Shown here: in pieces, positions 56,521 through 64,000 of the stretch | Layout: every line of letters begins with the position of its first letter | Position numbering within the stretch: the first letter of the stretch is position 1 | NCBI GenBank assembly: GCA_947499545.1 | Contig: CANMOZ010000002.1 | Span: forward strand, 62,001-126,000 | Direction: 5' to 3' | From: an uncultured Saccharospirillaceae bacterium | GTDB lineage: Bacteria > Pseudomonadota > Gammaproteobacteria > Pseudomonadales > Oceanobacteraceae | Length of the DNA: 64,000 bases | Program-made: the position numbers and the translations under genes | Notes under the pieces: model-generated | What the model was told of the DNA's origin: nothing | The model's input: the letters and a program-made list of their open reading frames with translations, nothing else | Database searches by the model: none

Positions 56521-57270
56521 ATGGCACAAACTCAAGCTGCTCCCATGCAAGAAGATCATCACAAAGTACTCATTGTCGAAGATGACGACCGCTTAGCGGA
56601 TTTAACTCAAAACTATTTGGTGAATAATGGATTAGAGGTGCTTTGTGAGAGCGATGGGGCGCAAGCCATCGATCGTATCCGTTCAGAGAACCCTGACATC
56701 ATTGTCCTGGACTTAATGTTGCCAGGAAAAGATGGGTTGGCTATTTGTCGGGAAGTACGCCCTTTTTTCAAAGGCCCAATTCTTATGCTAACGGCACGAG
56801 ATGATGACCTAGATCAGGTGCTCGGGTTGGAAATGGGGGCGGATGATTATGTGACTAAGCCGGTGCGCCCTAGAGTGCTGCTAGCTCGAATTAGAGCGCT
56901 ATTAAGGCGTTCTCATGAGCATGCGGAGGAAGAAGAAGGGATGCCGGGTGCCAGTGGCGCCACTCGTCTGACGTTTGGCAACTTGTCCGTAGACAATGCG
57001 ATGCGGGAAGCTTGGCTGAATGAGGCGCCCATTGATCTTACTTCAGCTGAATTCGATCTGTTGTGGTTGCTGTGCAGCAATGCAGGAAGAGTCTTAAGCC
57101 GAGAAGAGATTTTCTCAGCGTTAAGAGGCATTGAATACGATGGTCAGGATCGCTCTATTGATGTGCGTATTTCGCGCATACGCCCCAAAATAGGAGATGA
57201 TCCTGTTCAGCCAAGGCGCATTAAAACTGTTCGCAGCAAAGGTTACTTATTCGTCAAAGAAGCCTCTTGA
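56521..57270 (+). CDS. OmpR/PhoB-family response regulator
   Basis: The protein of about 249 aa has a receiver domain (VLIVEDDDRL, phospho-acceptor Asp in IIVLDLMLPGKDG, TARDD, Lys in YVTKPV) and a C-terminal winged-helix domain (RLTFGNLSVDN, LTSAEFDLLWLL, RSIDVRISRIRPKIGDDP). It resembles RstA. ATG 56521 follows AGGAAG. The kinase gene follows, so this is a two-component pair. Confidence 0.92.
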   Translation: MAQTQAAPMQEDHHKVLIVEDDDRLADLTQNYLVNNGLEVLCESDGAQAIDRIRSENPDIIVLDLMLPGKDGLAICREVRPFFKGPILMLTARDDDLDQVLGLEMGADDYVTKPVRPRVLLARIRALLRRSHEHAEEEEGMPGASGATRLTFGNLSVDNAMREAWLNEAPIDLTSAEFDLLWLLCSNAGRVLSREEIFSALRGIEYDGQDRSIDVRISRIRPKIGDDPVQPRRIKTVRSKGYLFVKEAS

Positions 57271-57297
57271 AGCGAATATGAACGGATAGCCATCAAG

Positions 57298-57320
57298 CAC
57301 GCCTGAATAGGGCGTGTTTT
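57298..57320 (+). other. Hairpin in the regulator-kinase gap
   Basis: CACGCC and GGCGTG form a 6-bp stem followed by TTTTGGTTTT. It could weakly terminate and lower kinase expression relative to the regulator. Confidence 0.35.
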
Positions 57321-57376
57321 GGTTTTGATGGTGTGGAAATGAGGGTATAGGGATATACGTCAAGCTGCTTATACGC

Positions 57377-58819
57377 GTGCTCGTTACGGTGACCGTCCTT
57401 TTTTTCGTCGTGGCGGCCACCATTGCCGCGGCCTACCGACTGAACCTTGAGCAAGACATGCATGCATGGGTGGAAGAAGCATTGCCCATGTTGGATCGGA
57501 TGCGTGTGCGTGAAGGGCAATACCTGCTGTTTTCTGACTTAGAGTCAGGTACTGACTTGGATTTCTTATCCCGAGCGAAACTCAATATCCGTGGTTACCT
57601 CTTGTTAGGGTGCCCCGACGATTGCCGCTTGATATGGAATACACCTGAGACGGGGCGACAGCGGGAAACACGGCTTACGCCGTTGTCAGAAACCAATCGT
57701 TGGTTGTATCAACGTCTTTTGCAAACCTTATGGCGCGAGCGCGGTAGCGATGTGGAGCAATTGCGCCAATCCGTCGAGGCCTCATATCCAGCAAAGCTAT
57801 ACAACCTCACTTCGGACGGCTGGCGCGACAGCAACGCTGTCAAAATCCCTATTCCTGCGTTGGGGGTTGGGGTTGCGTGGAAATACGATCCCTATATTTC
57901 GGTGGGGCAGTGGATAGGGATATTCGTACTGGGAATGGGCATATTACTCATTGGCGTCTATTGGTTGTCACACGAGTTTGATGCACGCTTACAGGCGTTA
58001 GTTCAGGCAACGAGCCGTTTGGCCCATGGTCAGTTGAAAACACGTGTACGGTTAACCCCTGGAGACCTTTTCAGTTCCTTAGGTGAGTCATTCAATCGAA
58101 TGGCTCAACATATCCAGCGATTGATAGAAGTGCAGCGTGAAATGATTCGGGCCGTTTCTCATGAACTACGAACGCCTGTCGCACGCGTTCGTTTCGGGCT
58201 GCAGATGATAGAAGACTATTTGGATGATGACTATGTCTTGAAGCAAGTCACGGCAATTGACGGGGATATTCAAGAGCTTGATGAGTTGGTCGATGAAATT
58301 TTAACTTACGCTCGCTTAGAAGAAGGCGGGCCGGTACTGGAATTTAAGCTAGCCAACATAGAAGACCTGCTTGACCAGATTGTGCGTGAGACATTAAGGC
58401 GTAACCCTAAAGTGGCCGTTTGGAAAGATTGTGTTGAGGGAATGGGTGATCCTGTTGCTGAGATTGAACAGCGTTATCTGCATCGTGCCATACAGAACTT
58501 GGTGGGAAACGCCTGTCGACATGCAAAAGCTCAAGTGTGCATTAATTTTTATTGCACAGAAGATTTGTGTCGAGTCGAAGTCGAAGACGACGGTTCTGGC
58601 ATTCCAGAAGAAGACTGGGAGCGCGTTTTCTCACCCTTTGCACGATTAGATGACAGCCGTACACGAGCGTCAGGCGGGTACGGATTAGGGCTCTCAATTG
58701 TGCGTCGGGTTGCCTATTGGCATGGGGGACGAGCAGCCATTGATCGCAGTCGTTGGGGGGGAGCCAAATTCAGCTTGATTTGGCCTCGATACCATCAATC
58801 AGGAGGCTCACTCACCTAA
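57377..58819 (+). CDS. Sensor histidine kinase (RstB/EnvZ-like)
   Basis: The 480-aa protein has an N-terminal membrane helix, a periplasmic domain with a CPDDC cysteine pair, and a second helix (ISVGQWIGIFVLGMGILLIGV). HAMP, the H-box AVSHELRTPVARVRFGLQ, N-box NLVGNACRHA, and G-boxes DDGSGIPEEDW and GGYGLGLSIV follow. GTG 57377 is the first standard start, but it lies inside the likely first helix; an in-frame stretch from about 57353 adds a basic YVKLLIR segment with only ATA or CTG as possible starts. Confidence 0.9.
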   Translation: MLVTVTVLFFVVAATIAAAYRLNLEQDMHAWVEEALPMLDRMRVREGQYLLFSDLESGTDLDFLSRAKLNIRGYLLLGCPDDCRLIWNTPETGRQRETRLTPLSETNRWLYQRLLQTLWRERGSDVEQLRQSVEASYPAKLYNLTSDGWRDSNAVKIPIPALGVGVAWKYDPYISVGQWIGIFVLGMGILLIGVYWLSHEFDARLQALVQATSRLAHGQLKTRVRLTPGDLFSSLGESFNRMAQHIQRLIEVQREMIRAVSHELRTPVARVRFGLQMIEDYLDDDYVLKQVTAIDGDIQELDELVDEILTYARLEEGGPVLEFKLANIEDLLDQIVRETLRRNPKVAVWKDCVEGMGDPVAEIEQRYLHRAIQNLVGNACRHAKAQVCINFYCTEDLCRVEVEDDGSGIPEEDWERVFSPFARLDDSRTRASGGYGLGLSIVRRVAYWHGGRAAIDRSRWGGAKFSLIWPRYHQSGGSLT

Positions 58820-58998
58820 AAGGGTGTTGTGTAGGCCTGGTTGGAAGTCGTATAGGCCGACAAGAAATACTTCCAAAGAATAAGGGTTTTCTGATATACA
58901 GCCCAACATTCTTCGTTTCGTATTAACGTTTTTAGTTTCGTATCGTTGTAGGGCAAAGGTGATCTGCTGATGGCTGCACCTGATCCATAGGAGTCTAT

Positions 58999-59448
58999 AT
59001 GTTTAAACTTGACGCCCAATTAGAGGCAGACACCTTACTTTTGGGGCATTTCCCGTTGTGCCAAGTGCGTTTGATGAAAGATGCACAATACCCTTGGGTG
59101 ATTTTGGTGCCTGCCAGAGCTCAAGTGAAAGAAATATTTCATTTATCTGAATCGGATCAGAACCAGTTAATTAAAGAATCCAGTTACGTGTCAGAAAAAT
59201 TGGCTGATGCTTTTGAAGCAGATTCTATGAATGTCGCTGCATTAGGCAATCAAGTGGCTCAGTTGCATGTGCACCATGTCGTTCGAAAAGAGACAGATGC
59301 CTGTTGGCCAAAGCCCATTTGGGGAGCCAGTCCTATTCAGCCTTATTCGGATGAGGCGCTGGAAGCCATGACCGCTCGGTTGTCTTCAATGTTTGCAGAG
59401 CATTTTGTTGAAGCGCCCAATTTGTCGACGCCTGATGAGTTGTACTAA
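58999..59448 (+). CDS. HIT-domain protein
   Basis: The 149-aa protein has the shortened histidine triad form QLHVHHVVR, with Gln at the first His position as in a proteobacterial HIT subfamily, and NVAALGNQVAQ before it. HIT enzymes hydrolyse nucleotide conjugates. TAGGAG lies before the ATG. Substrate unknown. Confidence 0.85.
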   Translation: MFKLDAQLEADTLLLGHFPLCQVRLMKDAQYPWVILVPARAQVKEIFHLSESDQNQLIKESSYVSEKLADAFEADSMNVAALGNQVAQLHVHHVVRKETDACWPKPIWGASPIQPYSDEALEAMTARLSSMFAEHFVEAPNLSTPDELY

Positions 59449-59528
59449 ATATCTGAAGCTTTCACTTAATCGCTACCCCCTTAAAAAGCATCGGTCGAAC
59501 GGTTGACTCTTGAAGGGGGCAGGAAGCA

Positions 59529-59563
59529 AGTGCAGAGGTGTAAACAGACAGCCACTCTGCACT
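59529..59563. terminator. Possible terminator between convergent HIT and HU genes
   Basis: AGTGCAGAG and CTCTGCACT form a 9-bp perfect stem with a 17-nt loop in the short gap between convergent genes. T content after it is modest. Confidence 0.4.
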
Positions 59564-59586
59564 AGGCTTTGTCTAAATGACGGCGA

Positions 59587-59937
59587 TTAAACCACCATGT
59601 CTTTTAGTTTTTTCAACGGACGAACTTTAACCGTAGTGGAAGCAGGTTTTGCTTTGAAAACGGTTTCTTCGCCAGTGAAGGGGTTAATGCCTTTGCGAGC
59701 TTTACGAGCTGGCTTTTTAACCGTTACTACTTTGAATAAACCAGGCAGAGTGAATTCGCCAATAGAACGCTTTTTCAGGTGGCGTTCCATTACGTCAGTG
59801 AGTTCTTCAATGACGTTTTGTACGTCTTTCTTGGCCAATCCAGTATTGTCAGCAATTTCGTTTAAAATTTGGGTTTTAGTGTACTTTTCTTTGATTGCAG
59901 GCAATTTGCGCGCAGGAGCAGCCTTTTTAGCAGCCAT
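59587..59937 (-). CDS. HU-family DNA-binding protein
   Basis: The 116-aa protein has the HU/IHF fold: helices TKTQILNEIADNTGLAKKDVQNVIEELTDVM, the strand GEFTLPGLFKVVTVKKPARKARKGINPFTGEETV with the DNA arm, and the ending PLKKLKDMV. An extra basic, Ala/Lys-rich N-terminus (AAKKAAPARKLPAIKEK) of about 20 residues precedes the fold. ATG 59937 has AGGA at good distance; the ATG at 59943 has none. Confidence 0.9.
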   Translation of the reverse strand: MAAKKAAPARKLPAIKEKYTKTQILNEIADNTGLAKKDVQNVIEELTDVMERHLKKRSIGEFTLPGLFKVVTVKKPARKARKGINPFTGEETVFKAKPASTTVKVRPLKKLKDMVV

Positions 59938-60051
59938 GTTCATTCCTCAAATATTTGCCGATGAGTGAGACAGCGTTCACACGCTATGGCGCGATATATA
60001 AAGCAAAGCGCTAATCTAAGCAAGAAATAAAGCAATAAAAGGCGTGAAAAT

Positions 60052-61215
60052 CTACAAAAGTGCGTTTTTTTCGAGGTTTTTTAGCGCTTCATTGAAGTGA
60101 TCGACCCAAAATTGGTCCAGCGCTAAACCGGCGTGCCGATTAATTTCCAGTATGGCTCGCATGAAAGGGCGATTGGGTAATTCTGTATGCGCGCGTTCAT
60201 GTGTGCGAGCATCAAAGGTATCGACAATGGCGAGAATTTTCGCACCGTCTTCAATTTGGTTGCCTTTAAGCCGTAAAGGGTAGCCACTGCCATCACAGCG
60301 TTCTTGATGCTGCAAAATCATGACGGCTGCTGCTTGCCAATCCGGCATGCGTCTTAAGCATTCAAACCCAACGTTAACATGGCTTTGAATTTGGTAACGT
60401 TCGTCTTCTGAAAAAGCGCCATCTTTATGTAATAGATCCAATGGTTGAAACGCCATGCCCAGGTCATGTAATAACACGGCGCAAAACAGCTGTTCCGGAT
60501 CGACGGGTTTGCCGGCGTGTTCATTCATTGCCAGCGCGAGCAAGGCCATGCGCTCAGATCGGCCATACCAGTAGGGAGAACGCACTTCCATTTGTTTGGC
60601 AACGCCAATGAAAAAAAGTAAATCGTTATCAAGCACCAGATCAAAGCGTTTCATCAATGTAGGTGCTTCTAATTCGGTGTTGGCGAAGGAGGTTGTACTG
60701 TTATCGACGGCTTCCTGTGGCTCAGTGATAGAGCCCAAACGAGTACCTGTTGCCGGGTCGATCAGCATGATGAGGGATTTTAATTGGTGATCAATTTCTT
60801 TGGTTTCACTGCGACTGATGCGAGTGAGGCGCTCACCAATGCTGTCTAAATGCGGCAAATCTAGCCCATCAGAGCCTTCAGTCGGCAGTTTAATGGCAGC
60901 AGCAAAGGCCCGATCAAAGCTGAGGAGCAATGCATCAGACAGCATGCTTGAGAACGGCAAGCTATTTTGGCGCAAGGAATCCAGAACGTCTTCAATCCCC
61001 TGAAAAACTGGAATCAGTTCATCCAGATTGAGAAGTGCAAGGCTGCCCTTTGCGGTGTGGACATCTCTAAAGAGTCGATTGAGCATATCCATGTTGTCTG
61101 GGTTATGTTCAAGTTCAATCAGGTCCTGTGTGGCGGCTTCGCACTTTTCTTGCATTTCATCAAGAAACTCGCCAAGCATGTCAGGATCAATATTACGACC
61201 GGTTGACTCTTCCAT
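60052..61215 (-). CDS. HPt plus degenerate HD-GYP-like hybrid protein
   Basis: The protein of about 387 aa has an N-terminal HPt domain with the phospho-acceptor His in RDVHTAKGSLALL. A linker of about 100 residues follows, then an HD-GYP-like domain: LHDLGMA in place of HDxGK, QSHVNVGFE, ILQHQERCDGSGYP and AKILAIVDTFDA. The catalytic Lys of HDxGK is Met and HHE reads HQE, so c-di-GMP hydrolysis is doubtful. Start is uncertain (61305, 61230 or 61215). Confidence 0.75.
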   Translation of the reverse strand: MEESTGRNIDPDMLGEFLDEMQEKCEAATQDLIELEHNPDNMDMLNRLFRDVHTAKGSLALLNLDELIPVFQGIEDVLDSLRQNSLPFSSMLSDALLLSFDRAFAAAIKLPTEGSDGLDLPHLDSIGERLTRISRSETKEIDHQLKSLIMLIDPATGTRLGSITEPQEAVDNSTTSFANTELEAPTLMKRFDLVLDNDLLFFIGVAKQMEVRSPYWYGRSERMALLALAMNEHAGKPVDPEQLFCAVLLHDLGMAFQPLDLLHKDGAFSEDERYQIQSHVNVGFECLRRMPDWQAAAVMILQHQERCDGSGYPLRLKGNQIEDGAKILAIVDTFDARTHERAHTELPNRPFMRAILEINRHAGLALDQFWVDHFNEALKNLEKNALL

Positions 61216-61321
61216 GGAGTGTGTGCTCACGTTTGGGTTGGGGTTTAAACATTTTGACGTTCTCGCAAGAGTCGTCTTTTTGTTGCCCTCCTTACAGCTT
61301 AGCAACCTAACGGTCTGATGG

Positions 61322-61351
61322 TTGTGGCCCTTCTTGACATCCAGCTATAAT
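61322..61351 (+). promoter_or_regulatory. Candidate promoter for the zinc-ribbon/aspS unit
   Basis: A perfect -10 TATAAT (61346-61351) with a GC-rich follow-on (GGGCGG) is preceded at 18 bp by TTGTGG. A TTGACA at 61334 is too close to serve. Confidence 0.4.
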
Positions 61352-61394
61352 GGGCGGCTAAACGTTCGTAAGATCGAAGTGAAGTTTAAATAGT

Positions 61395-61658
61395 ATGCCT
61401 TTTTACGAATATCAGTGTCAGGGTTGTAGCCATAGCCTAGAAGCCTTGCAGAAAGTCAGTGATGCCCCTTTGGTCGATTGCCCAGAGTGTCAAAAACCAC
61501 TGTTATCTAAGCACATTTCAGCCCCCGGCTTTCGTTTAGGAGGCGGTGGATGGTATGAGACTGACTTTAAAACTGGCACTAAAAAGAACCTGAAAGAGTC
61601 CACCTCTGGTAGCAGCTCAACAAGCGGTAGCTGTAACCAAGGGAGCTGCAGTGCCTGA
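61395..61658 (+). CDS. FmdB-family zinc-ribbon protein
   Basis: The 87-aa protein has the FmdB ribbon YEYQCQGCSHSLEALQKVSD followed by CPECQKPLL, four cysteines to bind zinc. The rest is Gly/Ser/Cys-rich and disordered. FmdB-like proteins often precede aspS in gammaproteobacteria; the molecular role is unknown. Confidence 0.9.
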   Translation: MPFYEYQCQGCSHSLEALQKVSDAPLVDCPECQKPLLSKHISAPGFRLGGGGWYETDFKTGTKKNLKESTSGSSSTSGSCNQGSCSA

Positions 61659-61711
61659 TTGAGCAGGCATTTAGGACTCCGAACCAACTATCAGTGTATT
61701 GGGAATAAAAT

Positions 61712-63484
61712 ATGCGCAGCCATTATTGCGGCGAAATTACAGAAGCTCTGGTTGAGCAAGACGTTACCTTTTGCGGTTGGGTACATCGCCGCCGAGATCA
61801 CGGTGGAGTGATTTTCTTGGATATACGTGATCGCGACGGCATCGTTCAGGTCGTGTTTGATCCAGATATCCCTGAAAGCTTCAATACGGCTGATGCTGTA
61901 CGTTCAGAGTACGTCGTGAGTATCACCGGTAAGGTACGAAATCGCCCTGAAGGCACGGTCAACCCCAATATGAAAACGGGCCAAATAGAGGTGCTGGGGA
62001 AACAGATTCAACTGTTGAGCAAAGCTGAAACCCCAGCTTTTCCATTGGACGAATACTCTGACGTTGGCGAAGATGTGCGCCTGAAATACCGCTATTTGGA
62101 TCTTCGTCGCCCCGAAATGCAGCGCAACCTGGTATTTCGCTCCAAGGTAAACCACTTAGTGCGTAATTACCTTGAGCAAAACGGCTTCCTCGACATTGAA
62201 ACCCCTATTTTGACGCGTGCGACACCTGAAGGCGCTCGTGACTATCTCGTGCCTAGCCGTACCCATGAAGGGCAATTTTTTGCGTTGCCGCAGTCGCCAC
62301 AGCTGTTTAAGCAGTTGTTAATGGTGTCGGGTATGGATCGCTACTATCAAATCGCTAAATGTTTCCGCGATGAAGATTTACGTGCAGATCGCCAGCCAGA
62401 GTTCACACAAATTGACTTAGAAGCTTCTTTCGTAGATGAAGAAGACATCATGGGACTCACCGAAGGCATGATCCAGCATATCTTCAAAACATTGAAAGAT
62501 GTGGATTTAGGCACCTTCCCTCGAATGAGCTTTGCTGAAGCCCAAGAGCGTTTTGGTTCGGATAAGCCCGATCTTCGTATTCCATTGGAATTAGTAGACG
62601 TTGGCGACTTGATGGCAGAAGTGGAATTCAAAGTGTTCTCTGCGCCAGCAAAAGATCCAAAAGGTCGTGTAGCCGCTTTGAAAGTGCCAAAGGGATCTGA
62701 ATTAACACGTAAGCAAATTGATGATTACACCAAGTTTGTAGGCATCTACGGCGCGAAAGGATTGGCTTACATCAAGGTCAATGATAAAGCGGATCTTGAA
62801 AATGGTTTGCAGTCTCCGATTGTAAAATTCCTACCTGAAAACGTGCGTCAGGCCATTTTGGATCGCACCGCTGCTGAAAATGGCGATTTAATCTTCTTTG
62901 GTGCCGATCAAACAAAAGTGGTGAACGAAGCCTTGGGTGCTTTGCGTGTGAAGCTTGGGGAAGACCTGAATCTTTACACAGCCGAATGGGCGCCCTTATG
63001 GGTGGTTGATTTCCCAATGTTTGAAGAGTTGGATGGCGGTAAATTGACCGCACTGCACCATCCATTCACGCAACCCTCAACGGATGTTACGGCGTTAAAA
63101 GACAGCCCTGTTGAAGCGCTCTCGCGTGCTTATGACATGGTGCTGAACGGCGTGGAATTGGGTGGTGGCTCTATTCGTATTCACGACACTGATATGCAAA
63201 AGCAGGTGTTCGAAGTATTGGGAATCGGTGAAGAAGAAGCCAAAGAAAAGTTTGGGTTCTTGTTGGATGCTTTGCAATTCGGTGCGCCTCCTCACGGAGG
63301 GTTGGCCTTTGGTTTGGATCGTCTCATCATGTTGATGGTTGGTGCGTCATCCATTCGTGAAGTGATTGCCTTCCCGAAAACGCAAACCGCAGCTTGCCCA
63401 ATGACACAAGCACCAGGCACAGTGTCTCAAGCACAGTTGCGTGAATTGAACATCCGTTTGCGTGAGAAAGCTAAAAGCGAGTAA
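61712..63484 (+). CDS. aspS: Aspartyl-tRNA synthetase (bacterial type)
   Basis: The 590-aa class II enzyme has the OB anticodon domain ([15 protein letters not shown]), motif 1 ([25 protein letters not shown]), motif 2 ([25 protein letters not shown]), a bacterial GAD insertion (about residues 290-415) and motif 3 ([16 protein letters not shown]). It charges tRNA-Asp. The start lies 53 bp after the zinc-ribbon gene. Confidence 0.97.
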   Translation: MRSHYCGEITEALVEQDVTFCGWVHRRRDHGGVIFLDIRDRDGIVQVVFDPDIPESFNTADAVRSEYVVSITGKVRNRPEGTVNPNMKTGQIEVLGKQIQLLSKAETPAFPLDEYSDVGEDVRLKYRYLDLRRPEMQRNLVFRSKVNHLVRNYLEQNGFLDIETPILTRATPEGARDYLVPSRTHEGQFFALPQSPQLFKQLLMVSGMDRYYQIAKCFRDEDLRADRQPEFTQIDLEASFVDEEDIMGLTEGMIQHIFKTLKDVDLGTFPRMSFAEAQERFGSDKPDLRIPLELVDVGDLMAEVEFKVFSAPAKDPKGRVAALKVPKGSELTRKQIDDYTKFVGIYGAKGLAYIKVNDKADLENGLQSPIVKFLPENVRQAILDRTAAENGDLIFFGADQTKVVNEALGALRVKLGEDLNLYTAEWAPLWVVDFPMFEELDGGKLTALHHPFTQPSTDVTALKDSPVEALSRAYDMVLNGVELGGGSIRIHDTDMQKQVFEVLGIGEEEAKEKFGFLLDALQFGAPPHGGLAFGLDRLIMLMVGASSIREVIAFPKTQTAACPMTQAPGTVSQAQLRELNIRLREKAKSE

Positions 63485-63565
63485 TGGATCTGGACGAGGG
63501 GGCGTCTGTCAGTAGCCCCCTGCAACAACGATTCACATCCAATCACAGACGACAGAGCTAAAAAC

Positions 63566-64000
63566 ATGGCAGGACACAGTAAGTGGGCGAATATTCGTCA
63601 CAGAAAAGCTGCGCAAGATGCCAAGCGCGGTAAAGTATTTACAAAACTCATTCGTGAAATTGTGGTAGCAGCACGCGCTGGCGGCCCGATTCCTGAAGAT
63701 AACCCAAGATTACGTGCGGTTATTGATAAAGCCTTAACGGCGAACATGAAGCGCGACACCATTGACAAGGCCATTGCACGCGGTGCCGGTACCGACGACG
63801 CCGATAATTACGATGAATTAACCTATGAAGGTTATGGGCCTGGTGGCGTTGCCATCATGGTGGAGTGCATGACGGATAACCGTAATCGCACCGTTTCCGA
63901 AGTACGTCACGCATTTACCAAGTGCGGTGGAAACTTAGGAACCGACGGTTCTGTGGCTTACTTATTTTCTAAGCAAGGACAAATCCTGTTTGCACCCGGT
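63566..64000 (+). CDS. yebC: YebC/PmpR-family protein, partial at window end
   Basis: The first 145 codons are present and run off the window. [21 protein letters not shown] and [14 protein letters not shown] are family hallmarks. YebC proteins are transcription regulators or ribosome-associated factors that rescue stalling. Position after aspS is common in gammaproteobacteria, often before ruvC. Confidence 0.96.
   Translation, partial: MAGHSKWANIRHRKAAQDAKRGKVFTKLIREIVVAARAGGPIPEDNPRLRAVIDKALTANMKRDTIDKAIARGAGTDDADNYDELTYEGYGPGGVAIMVECMTDNRNRTVSEVRHAFTKCGGNLGTDGSVAYLFSKQGQILFAPG

Noticed and set aside
61334-61351. TTGACA followed by TATAAT as a promoter
   Set aside because: The gap is only 6 bp, so they cannot be a -35/-10 pair; only the TATAAT was kept with another -35.
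1-64000. CRISPR arrays, prophage, insertion sequences, toxin-antitoxin pairs
   Set aside because: No direct-repeat arrays, transposase or integrase motifs, phage genes or paired small toxin/antitoxin ORFs were seen.

Overview
The window is chromosomal DNA from a gammaproteobacterium, most likely a marine relative of the Oceanospirillales/Pseudomonadales. Three things support this. Gene order repeatedly matches Pseudomonas-type blocks: tRNA-Lys / nadA / M48 protease / TusA-like / PerM-like / dapA / bamC / MBL / purC; ppc / adk / tsaB; and plsB next to a three-gene GldA/F/G-like ABC cluster. The protein families are typical of the class (RF2 with a programmed frameshift, class Ia RNR, PlsB, RsmJ, BamC). 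A BetT-type BCCT transporter suggests a saline habitat. Base composition is moderate, with AT-richer islets around 31.1-33.4 kb and 48.9-51.1 kb.

Layout. 0-0.7 kb: three identical tRNA-Lys(UUU) genes behind one promoter. 0.9-9.3 kb: nadA, a MORN-repeat lipoprotein and a BepA-like M48 protease on the minus strand, then a plus-strand run of TusA-like, PerM-like, dapA, bamC, an MBL hydrolase and purC. 9.4-16 kb: a beta-barrel protein, an FKBP lipoprotein, an M18 aminopeptidase, MscS, a Rieske protein and a chemoreceptor. 16.4-20.3 kb: prfB (with its +1 frameshift), lysS, ung and tadA. 20.3-30.9 kb: a secreted M6 metalloprotease, betT, small cysteine-cluster and DUF2789 proteins, the panBCD pantothenate genes, an orphan ABC ATPase, a small secreted protein and grxD. 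31.5-33.4 kb: an isolated, AT-richer two-gene operon of a tryptophan 2,3-dioxygenase-like and a kynureninase-like enzyme. 33.7-48.8 kb: ppc, adk, hemH, an AlgP-like AT-hook protein, tsaB, uppP, rsmJ, plsB and an ABC-2 gliding-type transporter. 48.9-51.8 kb: surface polysaccharide genes (LPS-kinase-like, O-antigen-ligase-like) and an Asp/Glu racemase. 51.9-56.0 kb: nrdA, nrdB and a ferredoxin on the minus strand, with NrdR-type boxes upstream. 56.5-64 kb: an OmpR/EnvZ-class two-component pair, HIT, HU, an HPt/HD-GYP-like hybrid, a zinc-ribbon protein, aspS and the start of yebC.

Most of the window is housekeeping. The best candidate for something undescribed is the TDO-like/KynU-like pair at 31.56-33.42 kb. 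The dioxygenase keeps its probable heme and distal histidines but lacks the GTGGSSG substrate loop. The PLP enzyme has lost the Tyr before its lysine and a conserved His. No formamidase accompanies them, and the pair follows a 629-bp gene-free leader with a small start-stop ORF. Secondary items are the ferredoxin with a long acidic N-terminal extension beside class Ia RNR, the HPt plus degenerate HD-GYP protein, a possible non-canonical start codon in the histidine kinase, and an 18-bp perfect palindrome before the AT-hook gene. All functional calls rest on reading motifs by eye; no database search was run.
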